From NCBI GenBank assembly GCA_017983515.1, contig JAGOBF010000001.1, positions 183,192 through 247,191 of the forward strand: a DNA stretch of 64,000 nucleotides, written 5' to 3'. Under the pieces are notes generated by a model. It was not told the DNA's origin, made no database searches, and saw nothing but the letters and a program-made list of their open reading frames with translations. This stretch comes from Promineifilum sp. GTDB lineage: Bacteria; Chloroflexota; Anaerolineae; Promineifilales; Promineifilaceae. Made by a program: the position numbers and the translations under genes. The number at the start of each line of letters is the position of its first letter. The stretch's first letter is position 1. Below, piece after piece: positions 7,757 to 15,813 of this stretch.

Positions 7757-9586
7757 CTACAACTCCACCGAACGCGCGGCGATCAAGCCTGACACGTGCT
7801 GCACGAACTCGGCCAGCGGCTGCGCGCCGCGATCGTCGTTGTCGCGCGTGCGCACGGCCACCGCCCCGACCTCCTCCTCCTTGTCGCCGACGACCAGCAT
7901 ATAGGGCGTCTTCTGGAGTTGGGCGGCGCGGATCTTCTTGTTCATCCGCTCGCTGCTGTCATCAACCGTCGCGCGAATGCCCGCCGCCTTCAATTCGGCG
8001 GCGACCGCCCGGGCGTAAGCCACGTGCCGGTCGGCGATGGGGATCACCGTCGCCTGCACCGGCGACAGCCACAGCGGGAACGCGCCGTTGAAGTGCTCGA
8101 TGAGGATGCCGACGAAGCGCTCCATGCTGCCAAACGGCGCGCGATGGATCATGACCGGGCGGTGCTTCTGGCCGTCCTCGCCGGTATATTCCAGGTCGAA
8201 ACGCTCCGGCAGCAGGAAGTCCACCTGCACCGTGCCCAACTGCCACTCGCGCTTCAGCACGTCGCGGAAGATGAAGTCGAGCTTGGGGCCATAGAAGGCG
8301 GCCTCGCCCTCTTCAATCGTGTAGTTAAGACCCAGCTTGTCGGCCGCGTTGCGAATGGCGGCGATGCCCCGCGCCCACATCTCCGGCTCGCCGGCATACT
8401 TGTCGCTCGCCGGGTCGTTGATACCCAGCCGGGCGCGAAAGTCGCTGAAACCAATCGTGCCAAAGACGTACTGGATCAGATCGACGACGGCGATGAACTC
8501 CTCCTCCAGTTGTTCGGGGGCCACGAAGAGATGCGAGTCGTCGACCGTGAAGCCGCGCACGCGCGTCAGACCCGTCAGCTCGCCGCTCTTCTCGTAGCGG
8601 TAGACCGTGCCGAATTCCGCCAGCCGGTAGGGCAAGTCGCGGTAGCTGCGCGGCTCGCTGCGATAGATCTCGATGTGGTGGGGGCAGTTCATCGGCTTCA
8701 GCAGGAACTCTTCCTCGTCGACCTTGATCGGCGTGTACTGGCTGTCCTTGTAGTAAGGATAGTGGCCGCTCTTTTTATAAAGGTCCAGGTTGCCGATGTG
8801 GGGCGTGATGACCGGCAGATAGCCGCGCTCCAGTTGGGCCTGGCGCAGGAAGCTCTCCAGCGTCTCGCGCAGCACCGCGCCCTTGGGCAGCCACAGCGGC
8901 AGGCCGGAACCAACCAGCGGCGAGATGTGGAATAGCGCCAATTGTTTGCCCAGTCGGCGGTGATCGCGCAGCTTGGCCTCCTCCAGCCGTTGTAGGTACT
9001 CGTCCAATTCAGCCTTGTTGTGCCAGGCCGTGCCGTAGATGCGCTGGAGTTGCGGGTTGTGCTCGTCGCCGCGCCAGTAGGCCCCGCTCGTGCGCAGCAG
9101 CTTCACGGCGTTGGCCTTGATGTCGCGCGTGCGGCCGACGTGCGGCCCACGACACAAGTCGACAAACTCACGCTGGCGATAGATACCCACCTCGGCCGCT
9201 GGTTCCGTCGTCGGCTCGCCGTTCTCGTCCACCTTGCCCGCGGCCAGATTTTCGATCAGTTCCACCTTATACGGTTGGCCCGCGAAATAACTCAGCGCCT
9301 CGCCGACCGGCATCGTCGTGTGCTCGAAGGCGGCGTTTTCGCGCAGAAGCTCCTGCATCCGCGCCTCGATGCGTTCCAAATCCTCGGGCGTGAACGAACG
9401 CGGTTTGCCGCGCTCGTCCAGGCCCAGGTCGAAGTCGTAGTAGAAGCCGTCTTCCACGGGTGGCCCGATAGCCAGCCGCGCTTCCGGGAAGAGGCTCACC
9501 ACTGCTTCGGCCATGACGTGGGCCGCCGAGTGGCGGATACGATATAAGTCCGATTCGATATAAGGAATATTGCCGTTGTCTGCCAC
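7757..9586 (-). CDS. thrS: threonyl-tRNA synthetase, TGS-less, copy 2, T-box controlled
   Basis: 609 residues from a GTG at 9586 (AGAGGT ribosome-binding site). A longer open frame to 9775 reads through the T-box leader and is not coding. Like copy 1 it has no TGS domain and begins with the editing domain (RHSAAHVMAEAV; DLCRGPHVGRTRD). The core is canonical: RVRGFTVDDSHLFV motif 2, MNCPHH, and HRAPFGSMERFVGIL motif 3. The anticodon-binding domain ends in VEL, as in copy 1. This copy looks like the standard housekeeping enzyme, because its active-site motifs fit the family better and it carries threonine-responsive control. It lies 144 bp upstream of copy 1 in the same direction. Confidence 0.92.
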   Translation of the reverse strand: MADNGNIPYIESDLYRIRHSAAHVMAEAVVSLFPEARLAIGPPVEDGFYYDFDLGLDERGKPRSFTPEDLERIEARMQELLRENAAFEHTTMPVGEALSYFAGQPYKVELIENLAAGKVDENGEPTTEPAAEVGIYRQREFVDLCRGPHVGRTRDIKANAVKLLRTSGAYWRGDEHNPQLQRIYGTAWHNKAELDEYLQRLEEAKLRDHRRLGKQLALFHISPLVGSGLPLWLPKGAVLRETLESFLRQAQLERGYLPVITPHIGNLDLYKKSGHYPYYKDSQYTPIKVDEEEFLLKPMNCPHHIEIYRSEPRSYRDLPYRLAEFGTVYRYEKSGELTGLTRVRGFTVDDSHLFVAPEQLEEEFIAVVDLIQYVFGTIGFSDFRARLGINDPASDKYAGEPEMWARGIAAIRNAADKLGLNYTIEEGEAAFYGPKLDFIFRDVLKREWQLGTVQVDFLLPERFDLEYTGEDGQKHRPVMIHRAPFGSMERFVGILIEHFNGAFPLWLSPVQATVIPIADRHVAYARAVAAELKAAGIRATVDDSSERMNKKIRAAQLQKTPYMLVVGDKEEEVGAVAVRTRDNDDRGAQPLAEFVQHVSGLIAARSVEL

Positions 9587-9912
9587 AATTACCTCTGTAA
9601 ACAAAAAACGCCGTCGCCCCATATTGGGGCGACGGCGGTCGCGATTCCACCCAACTTCGCCGGACGCGAACATCCGGTGATCTTGATTTGGCCGATAACG
9701 GAGCCTGCCGGGCCGTCTTATTGGGTGGGCAGACGTTCTGTCTGCCCTGGGAGGCAAACCATTGGTTCGCCTCAACCGTTCAGTCGGCCGCTCCCGGGTG
9801 GTTTTCGTCGCCTTTGTTCGCGGCGGTCGCTCTCAGCCGATGGCGATCCGCTCTCTGGCGCGTGGTTGGCGATTACTCGTCCCGGTCAACGCGTTGAACT
9901 ATAGATATGTAA
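9587..9912 (-). ncRNA. T-box riboswitch leader (threonine) of thrS
   Basis: On the minus strand the leader contains AGTAA, CAGAGAGC and GCTGAGAGC, which match the stem I AGTA, AG-bulge and GNTG motifs. Two ACC triplets follow at 9797-9802 in AAAACCACC, a plausible Thr specifier. Stem-loops lie at 9752-9772 (AGGCGAACC/GGTTTGCCT) and 9727-9747 (GGGCAGAC/GTCTGCCC). The T-box core GGGTGGAATCGCGA is at 9639-9652, followed by the terminator. Uncharged tRNA-Thr would stabilise the antiterminator and turn on ThrRS synthesis. Confidence 0.9.
9603..9636 (-). terminator. T-box terminator hairpin
   Basis: A perfect 11-bp stem GCCGTCGCCCC/GGGGCGACGGC (9610-9636, 5-nt loop) is followed by TTTTTTG on the minus strand. 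Its upstream arm abuts the T-box core, as expected for mutually exclusive terminator and antiterminator. Confidence 0.9.
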
Positions 9913-9918
9913 CAACTG

Positions 9919-9946
9919 ATTATAGATCGCTGCGCCTGATTGTCAA
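9919..9946 (-). promoter_or_regulatory. sigma-70-type promoter of the T-box/thrS transcript
   Basis: Perfect TTGACA (9941-9946) and TATAAT (9919-9924) with a 16-nt spacer on the minus strand. Transcription would begin near 9912, just before T-box stem I. Confidence 0.85.
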
Positions 9947-10061
9947 GACTGGAAAGAAACACCTCGGGAGCCTGGAGCGTGGCCGATTCAAACATCGCAT
10001 CACCTCCCAATCTCTAATCTCTTCCCACTACGGGCCTCACCCAAACACCAACCACGTCAGC

Positions 10062-11312
10062 CTACGAACCCCACCGATAAACTTCCGGCACCGGAAATAC
10101 CCCTTCCCAGACCACGTTGCGGAAGTAGTTGGGGTCGGTATTGCCTTCGGTATTGATCAACAGGACGCGAGATTTCTCGTCCAGCCGAAGCTGTTCTCTG
10201 AGCGCCGCCGCGCCCGAATACCCCATAATGAATGTCAGCGCGCCCAACGTGACAGCCCCGGATTCTCCGGAAATCACCAATGGGTCGCCCTTCAGGGGCA
10301 CGCCATACATACGCATCCCCTTGGCCGCCACGTAATCAGGGACGGTCACGAAGAAGTCGGCACAATCCCTTAGGATTTCCCAGGCCAGCGGGCTGGGTTC
10401 GCCACAGGCCAGACCGGCCATAATCGTGTCCAAATCACCCGACACGGAATGCGGCCGGCCATCGTCGATCATCATCGAATGATAGAGGCAGGCGGCCGTG
10501 CGCGGCTCCACAACGACCGAAATGGGCGCATCAGCCCCAAACAGCTTTTTGTAGAAAGCGATCACCGCCGCCGCAAAAGCGCCCACGCCGGCCTGCACAA
10601 AAATATGGGTCGGTCTGACAATGCCTTGCGCCGCTAACAGCTCCTGAGTCTCGGCCAGCAGGGTGGTGTAACCCTGCATCACCCACATAGGCACATCCTC
10701 ATAGCCGGGCCAGGAGGTATCGGAGATCACCTGCCAACCATTGGCCCGCGCGTCCTCTTCACATTGGCGCACGGCGTCATCATAGTTGCCGTCTACCACC
10801 CGCACCTCGGCGTCATATTCGACAATGGCTGCAATCCGTGCCTGGGAGGTATTCTTGTGAACGTAGATGACACAGGGGAAGCCCAATTTTCGCGCCCCCC
10901 AGGCCAGCCCCTTGCCGTGGTTGCCGTCTGTGGCGCTGGTAAAGGTGATATCGCCCAGAGCGGCGCGGACCTCGTCAGACATCAGTTCGGCAAACGACAG
11001 CCGGGGACGGCCGACCTTCTGACAAATAAACCGGTAGATGGCAAAGGAGCCGCCCAGCGCTTTGAAGGCGTTGAGGCGCATCCGTGCCGATTCATCTTTG
11101 ACCCAGATGCTGCCGAGGTTGAGGCGCAAAGCCAGACTGGATAACCGTTTGAGCGGGGTCATCTCATAGCCCGGTATTTGCGAGTGGTAGGCGCGGGCCT
11201 CTTCTGTTATTCCGCCGGGCAGCAAATGATTGACGGCCGCGCTCTCCGCCTGGGCATTCGCGTGCCGGTTTTTCATCCAGATAAGGGGTGTTTCATCAAT
11301 ATGGTTCATCAT
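10062..11312 (-). CDS. dpaL: diaminopropionate ammonia-lyase
   Basis: 416 residues, close to the usual 400. PLP enzyme of fold type II that splits 2,3-diaminopropionate into pyruvate and ammonia. Visible signatures are NAFKALGGSFA with the Schiff-base lysine K84, the substrate/PLP loop SATDGNHGKGLAWGARKLG, and GESGAVTLGAL near the C-terminus. There is no neighbouring amino-acid transporter or regulator, so its physiological substrate source is unclear. It appears to be a single-gene unit. Start could be either Met of the initial MM pair. Related threonine dehydratases and diaminopropionate lyases share the fold, but the overall pattern fits DpaL best. Confidence 0.85.
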   Translation of the reverse strand: MMNHIDETPLIWMKNRHANAQAESAAVNHLLPGGITEEARAYHSQIPGYEMTPLKRLSSLALRLNLGSIWVKDESARMRLNAFKALGGSFAIYRFICQKVGRPRLSFAELMSDEVRAALGDITFTSATDGNHGKGLAWGARKLGFPCVIYVHKNTSQARIAAIVEYDAEVRVVDGNYDDAVRQCEEDARANGWQVISDTSWPGYEDVPMWVMQGYTTLLAETQELLAAQGIVRPTHIFVQAGVGAFAAAVIAFYKKLFGADAPISVVVEPRTAACLYHSMMIDDGRPHSVSGDLDTIMAGLACGEPSPLAWEILRDCADFFVTVPDYVAAKGMRMYGVPLKGDPLVISGESGAVTLGALTFIMGYSGAAALREQLRLDEKSRVLLINTEGNTDPNYFRNVVWEGVFPVPEVYRWGS

Positions 11313-11461
11313 CGTTATTATAGTCGTCTATATCGCAGTGTAGGCTCCATCTATGATAGTTTACTCGCACTAGTGAAGCGGTTCAATCGGGGATCATCTT
11401 ATAACATCATTCGTTCATGGTAAGATACCTGTCCAGTTAACATTGATGGAGGGTCTGGTTT

Positions 11462-12127
11462 ATGGATCATGCTAAACGTGTGAGCGGTGAGAAATGGCGC
11501 GACGCGGCCCGCGCCCGCATGTACGACGCTACGTTGGCCGAACTCCGCGGCCGCCACGGCACCGAACAAGTCTCATTCAACTATCGCTGGGAGCACGTGA
11601 CGACGGTCGTCACACTGGCCCTGCGGCTGGCCGAACTGACCGGCGCGGACGCCGAGATCGTCGAGGCCGCCGCCTGGCTCCATGACATCTGCAAATATAG
11701 CGACGGCAACCGCCACCCCATCGCCGGAGCCGCCTATGCTCGAGCCTTCCTGCCCACGACCGACTTCCCGCCGCAGAAGATCGCCGCCGTGGCCCAGGCC
11801 ATCGCCGACCACATGGGCCTCTGGCGTGATGAGCCGCTGACGGTGCTGGAGGCGCAGGTGCTGTGGGATGCCGACAAGCTGGCCAAGATCGGGCTGACGG
11901 CCGTCTTCCACTGGACGGGCGGGTGGCTGGCCGGCGGCGAGATGCGCACGCTGGCCGGCGTCATCGCCCGCGGCCGCGACGCTGAGTGGCAGTCAAAGAC
12001 GGTGGCCTCGATGCACACCAAGCCGGCCCAACGAGCGGCCGCGGCGCGCCTGGCCGCCTATCACGATCTCTACGACGCACTCGAACGAGAGTTGACCGGT
12101 GCAGATCTCGTAACACCGGTTTCTTAA
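11462..12127 (+). CDS. HD-domain phosphohydrolase
   Basis: 221 residues. The metal-binding H...HD...D pattern is present: H45 in YRWEHVTT, H74-D75 in AAWLHDICKY, and D136 in LWDADKLAKIG, with an extra ADHMGL histidine at about 117. Soluble intracellular metal-dependent phosphohydrolase, probably acting on a nucleotide or phosphorylated metabolite; the substrate cannot be read from sequence. GGAGGG precedes the ATG. The last codons and stop lie in one arm of a long inverted repeat (12116-12177), so the C-terminus was partly shaped by that repeat. Confidence 0.85.
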   Translation: MDHAKRVSGEKWRDAARARMYDATLAELRGRHGTEQVSFNYRWEHVTTVVTLALRLAELTGADAEIVEAAAWLHDICKYSDGNRHPIAGAAYARAFLPTTDFPPQKIAAVAQAIADHMGLWRDEPLTVLEAQVLWDADKLAKIGLTAVFHWTGGWLAGGEMRTLAGVIARGRDAEWQSKTVASMHTKPAQRAAAARLAAYHDLYDALERELTGADLVTPVS

Positions 12128-12177
12128 CCCGTTCCGTCCATCGGTTCCATCTCAGAGACCACCGGTTAAGAAACCGG
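12116..12177. repeat. inverted repeat with perfect 14-bp arms at the end of the HD gene
   Basis: CCGGTTTCTTAACC (12116-12129) and GGTTAAGAAACCGG (12164-12177) are perfect complements. The left arm contains the stop codon of the HD gene. Related AACCGG words occur at 22995-23090, 25222 and 58203-58232. Confidence 0.8.
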
Positions 12178-12183
12178 CCCCAC

Positions 12184-12228
12184 AAAAAAGAGGTTCGACG
12201 CACGGAACTGCGTCGAACCTCCTTTTCT
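12184..12228. terminator. bidirectional terminator between convergent genes
   Basis: A 13-bp perfect stem GAGGTTCGACGCA/TGCGTCGAACCTC (12190-12202 and 12209-12221), flanked by AAAAAA on the left and CTTTTCTT on the right, sits between the HD gene and the bactofilin-like gene. It can end transcripts from both sides. Confidence 0.85.
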
Positions 12229-12250
12229 TAATCCGCGAAATCCGCGAATA
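12228..12250. repeat. dispersed repeat, ATCCGCGAAATCCGCGAA type
   Basis: A short near-tandem ATCCGCGAA unit in the gap. It is one member of the family listed at 7661-7698. Confidence 0.6.
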
Positions 12251-12258
12251 GGACTTTC

Positions 12259-13437
12259 TTATGCTTCTACCGGCGGCAGCGTGCCCAGCACGGCATCCAC
12301 CTTGTCCGCGTCGAGGCCGTCGCCGGGCGAGCCGGCTTGCGGCCGTCGCGGATAGGGCTTCATACCGAACTGCGTCAGGGCCACGGCTCCCAGCCCAATC
12401 CACGCTACGATGAGAGCCAGTAATGCTCCGCCGATGCCGAACGTGACCAGACCCAGGATACCGGTGATGAAGGTCAACAGCGCCGTGCCCAGCGCCGCCG
12501 AGCGCACGATACGCTCGCTACCCTTGCCGCGTCCGAACACCCGCATGCCCAGCCACGTCCCCACGGCGATCCAGCCCAGGAAGCCGCCGGCCACCAGCGC
12601 CAGCCCCAGCAGGAACATGATCGGAAAGCCCAGCAGACCGATGCAGACGAAGGTCAGGACGACGGACACCGGGATGAGCAAGACGATGAGTGAGGGAACA
12701 GCCACCGCCGTCAGCGCCCCGGCCATGCCGCTCACCAGCGACTTCTCCCGCGCCGTGTCGGTGATCCGGCGCAGCTGGTTGGGCATCACAGCCCCCGTCA
12801 GCAGACCCAGGAAACCGAACAGCAGGCTACTGGATACGACGGCCAGCAAGCGGGCAAAAAAGCTGCCGCCCCGGTCATAATGCTGAGAGGGCACGATCGG
12901 AAAAGCGGGATCGGCCGGTCTCGCCGGAATTTCGGGCCTAGACGGCCCTCCGGGCATAGCCGGCATCGTCGGCATGGGTGGAGCCTGGTCCGGTGCGCCG
13001 AACCCCGGCCGGTTCTGGAAATCCCGCAACCACGGCCCTAGCTCGGGCAGCGGCGCTATGTCCAGATTCTGGATGGCCGTGCAGTTACCCACGGTGCGAC
13101 CGTCGGCCCCGTCGCCGAAAAACCCGCCGTTCAACAAGACACATTCACCGGAGATAGCGGCGTCGGCTCCGGCCACCAGATCGCCGTTAAACAGCGTCAG
13201 ATCGCCGTTCACCTGCCCAAAGACATGAACATCGCCGTTGAACACGGCCACGTCACCGTTGACCACCGCCCCGGATCGAATTTCCAGGTCGCCGTCGAAA
13301 ACCACGACGTCATTATTGACGACTTCGTTGGCCTCGATGACGGTGTCGGAAAGGGGGCCGGCAAAGGCCGCCGAGGACAACGCAACCATCAGCAGTATCG
13401 CCAGTAGAATCGGTATGAGGACACTTCTCTTCTTCAT
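12259..13437 (-). CDS. membrane protein with bactofilin-like beta-repeat ectodomain
   Basis: 392 residues. A signal peptide (residues 1-26, ending SSAAFAG) is followed by a repetitive segment of about 90 residues with units like VVNGDVAVFNGDVHVFG and VNGDLTLFNGDL, typical of polymer-forming bactofilin-type beta helices. A Pro-rich linker (about 155-195) leads to four or five membrane helices (about 205-365) and a short cytoplasmic tail. It is the last gene of a unit with an anti-sigma and an ECF sigma gene. A role as the envelope component that the sigma module monitors or controls is inference. No enzyme motif is present. Confidence 0.75.
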   Translation of the reverse strand: MKKRSVLIPILLAILLMVALSSAAFAGPLSDTVIEANEVVNNDVVVFDGDLEIRSGAVVNGDVAVFNGDVHVFGQVNGDLTLFNGDLVAGADAAISGECVLLNGGFFGDGADGRTVGNCTAIQNLDIAPLPELGPWLRDFQNRPGFGAPDQAPPMPTMPAMPGGPSRPEIPARPADPAFPIVPSQHYDRGGSFFARLLAVVSSSLLFGFLGLLTGAVMPNQLRRITDTAREKSLVSGMAGALTAVAVPSLIVLLIPVSVVLTFVCIGLLGFPIMFLLGLALVAGGFLGWIAVGTWLGMRVFGRGKGSERIVRSAALGTALLTFITGILGLVTFGIGGALLALIVAWIGLGAVALTQFGMKPYPRRPQAGSPGDGLDADKVDAVLGTLPPVEA

Positions 13438-13487
13438 TTCACTATTCCTTGCAGATATTGTTTCCGCTACTCCTGCGTCCTGTATAA

Positions 13488-14039
13488 CTAATTACGTGAA
13501 GCGACCCTCGCCGGTTGCAAAAGGAGTCGCTGGAAAACGCCACCCCACAGGAGGACAAGACCCGCAAGGATAATAAACCAGCCGATCAGGATGGGTTGTT
13601 CGATGACGAAGCGCCCCGCGCCGACCATCAGCGCCTCGATGACCGTGGTCGCCGCCCGCCCCGCGCCGGCCAGCGACGACCAGACGCCACCCAGCAGCGC
13701 CGGGCTGCTCAGAACGGGCGCATAGCGCGCGGCCAGGAATAGGGCGACCAACAACGGCACAATACCGCTCAGCAGCAGGATCGTATAGATCGTGCCCAGG
13801 GCGGCGCGGCGCGCCTGGCGGTTGGGCAGCCGGGCTAACGTGCGGCCGGCGAAATCAATCGCCGGCATCAGGATCGGCGCCTGCCGGAACAGCAACTCGA
13901 TGGCCGTCAGCGTCCGCCATTCCCGGCTACAGTCAAGACACGTGCGCAGGTGAGTTTCCAGCTCGATGTGCTCATCGGCCGCCAGCTCACCATCGAGCGC
14001 GTCCATCATCATCAGGTAATATCTATCTTCGTGCTCCAT
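13488..14039 (-). CDS. zinc-finger anti-sigma factor
   Basis: 183 residues. The N-terminal 50 residues carry H30-x3-C34-x2-C37 (ETHLRTCLDCSREW), the zinc-binding anti-sigma (ZAS) motif. Two or three hydrophobic segments follow (about 88-110, 115-140, 150-172). The usual mechanism is sequestration of the partner sigma factor at the inner face of the membrane until a signal releases it. The gene starts 67 bp after the ECF sigma gene and ends 50 bp before the bactofilin-like gene, all on the minus strand. Confidence 0.85.
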   Translation of the reverse strand: MEHEDRYYLMMMDALDGELAADEHIELETHLRTCLDCSREWRTLTAIELLFRQAPILMPAIDFAGRTLARLPNRQARRAALGTIYTILLLSGIVPLLVALFLAARYAPVLSSPALLGGVWSSLAGAGRAATTVIEALMVGAGRFVIEQPILIGWFIILAGLVLLWGGVFQRLLLQPARVASRN

Positions 14040-14106
14040 CTCTTCTCTCCGTGAATCGGCTAGGCGCCGTCTCGGTTTTTCTGCCCATGTTTGCCCATGT
14101 CGACCC

Positions 14107-14715
14107 CTATACCGCCACCTCCGCCTCCAGGGCGGGGGCCATGCCGCGTTCCATCCCGGCCTCGGCCAGGATGCGCCGCGCGCGAAACAGTCTTGACTTC
14201 ACAGCGCTGACGGTCGACGTCTGAACCTCGGCGATCTCTTCATACGACATGTCGTACCAATAACGCAAAATGACCGCCTGCCGGTACTCTTCGGACAGTT
14301 CGCCCAATAAACCCTTGACCAATGCTTCCCGTTCCTGGGCCAGGAACGCCGCTTCCGGCCCCTTGTTGTTGTCGCTGTGCAGCGCCGGGTGGGGCGGCAG
14401 CGGTTCGTCAATCGACAGCAGCACAGCCCGTCGCTTGCGAATCTGGTCAATACAGTAATTCGACGTGATCGACAGCAGCCAGGTGCTGAATTTGTGGGCC
14501 GGGTCGTAGCTATTCAGCCGGGTATAGGCCCGGATGAAGGCCTCCTGCGCCGCCTCTTCCGCCTCGCCGGAATTGCCCAGCATGCGATAGGCAAGGTTAT
14601 AGACCGGCCCCTGATAGGCCTCAATCAACTGGCCGAAAGCATCTTTATCGCCGCGTCTGGCTTGTTCCAGCCAGACCTGCTCATCGTTCAACGTGCCAAT
14701 CTCCTGACTATTCAT
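14107..14715 (-). CDS. ECF sigma factor, sigma-70 family
   Basis: 202 residues. Region 2 spans about residues 25-95 (FGQLIEAYQGPVYNLAYRML and DPAHKFSTWLLSITSNYCID, the latter being the promoter-melting part). Region 4 spans about 135-185 (LSEEYRQAVILRYWYDMSYE and the helix-turn-helix VQTSTVSAVKSRLFRARRIL). It directs RNA polymerase to a stress or envelope regulon. It is first in a likely three-gene unit with its anti-sigma and a surface-repeat membrane protein. I could not identify an autoregulatory promoter with confidence in 14716-14945. Confidence 0.9.
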   Translation of the reverse strand: MNSQEIGTLNDEQVWLEQARRGDKDAFGQLIEAYQGPVYNLAYRMLGNSGEAEEAAQEAFIRAYTRLNSYDPAHKFSTWLLSITSNYCIDQIRKRRAVLLSIDEPLPPHPALHSDNNKGPEAAFLAQEREALVKGLLGELSEEYRQAVILRYWYDMSYEEIAEVQTSTVSAVKSRLFRARRILAEAGMERGMAPALEAEVAV

Positions 14716-14945
14716 TACTCTATACGGAAGTGACCGCCCAAGGTTTCACCGGGTTGCCGGCGCGTCGGGCCGGTCATCATCATGCCCATCATACACCACA
14801 ATGAGCCGTAGTTGAGGTAATCTAATTTATAGCGGCACTGTGCCCAGGCGATGCCGATATGCCCGCCGGCCGATATGCTGTTAAAATCCATTCAAACCTG
14901 ATCGTCCGGCGGGCCGGCCCATCGACCCGCCGCCTAAGTTGCCCT

Positions 14946-15776
14946 ATGACCCAAGTGGAAAAGAGATCCTTGCCCTCCAGCCTCTATACGGAAGAGTACT
15001 TCCTGACGGCGTGCGAAGGGTATGACGTATTCATCGAATCGGAGGGGGCGCATCTGTCGCGGCGGCTGCACGACGCCTTCGCCCTGGCCGACGTGCGGCC
15101 GGGTATGCGCCTGCTCGACGTAGGCTGTGGGCGCGGCGAGATCTTGCGCCACTGCATGCGCCTCGGCGTCGAAGCCCACGGCATGGATTACGCTGTGGCC
15201 GCGGCCCGGATGTCGCGCGAAGTAGTGGCCGCCGAAGTCGAGCGCGCCGCCGCCGAAGGCACGCCGTTGGTCTCGCAGCCGGGCGTGCTACAGGCCGACG
15301 CCAAAATCTTGCCCTTCCCCAGCCATTACTTCGACCGGGTGCTGATGTTCGACGTGGTGGAGCACCTCTTCCCGTGGGAACTGCATCAGGCCTACCTGGA
15401 GATCGCCCGCGTGCTCAAGCCCGGCGGCCGTCTGGTCATCCACACCGCCCCCAACCGCTGGTACGATGCCTACGCTTACCCGTGGGTGCGCCGGATTCGC
15501 ATTCTGCTGGGTCAGGGCGCGTCCTACCCCAAAGACCCGCGGGCCATCACGCCGGTTAATCAGGACGTCCACGTCAACGAACAAGACCTGCTGCGTATGC
15601 GCGGCGGCCTGAAGCAGGCCGGCTACACCGGCATCAAGGTCTGGCTCGATTCGCCGCCGCAGAACCGCACGGAGTCGCCGGTCATGGCCGGGCTGCGCCG
15701 CGTGGCCTTCGACATCCCGCCGTTCCGCTGGTTCTTCGAGCGCGAAGTCTTCGCCATCGCCGAACCCGGCCCGTAG
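14946..15776 (+). CDS. class I SAM-dependent methyltransferase
   Basis: 276 residues from ATG 14946; an upstream frame from 14859 encodes about 29 extra residues of unlikely composition. The SAM-binding motif MRLLDVGCGRGEILRHC (about 55-71) and motif ADAKILPFPSHYFDRVLMF (about 118-136) define a Rossmann methyltransferase. The RVLKPGGRLVIHTAPNRW segment is typical of methyltransferases acting on small molecules or glycans. The next gene, a GT-C glycosyltransferase, begins 37 bp downstream, so methylation of a glycan or lipid-linked sugar is a reasonable but untested idea. Confidence 0.85.
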   Translation: MTQVEKRSLPSSLYTEEYFLTACEGYDVFIESEGAHLSRRLHDAFALADVRPGMRLLDVGCGRGEILRHCMRLGVEAHGMDYAVAAARMSREVVAAEVERAAAEGTPLVSQPGVLQADAKILPFPSHYFDRVLMFDVVEHLFPWELHQAYLEIARVLKPGGRLVIHTAPNRWYDAYAYPWVRRIRILLGQGASYPKDPRAITPVNQDVHVNEQDLLRMRGGLKQAGYTGIKVWLDSPPQNRTESPVMAGLRRVAFDIPPFRWFFEREVFAIAEPGP

Positions 15777-15813
15777 GGGCCGGCCGTGTGCCCGCCCAGG
15801 TGACGAATGACGA

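Noticed and set aside
9587-9775. N-terminal extension of thrS copy 2
   Set aside because: The frame is the translated T-box and terminator, so it cannot be a natural N-terminus.
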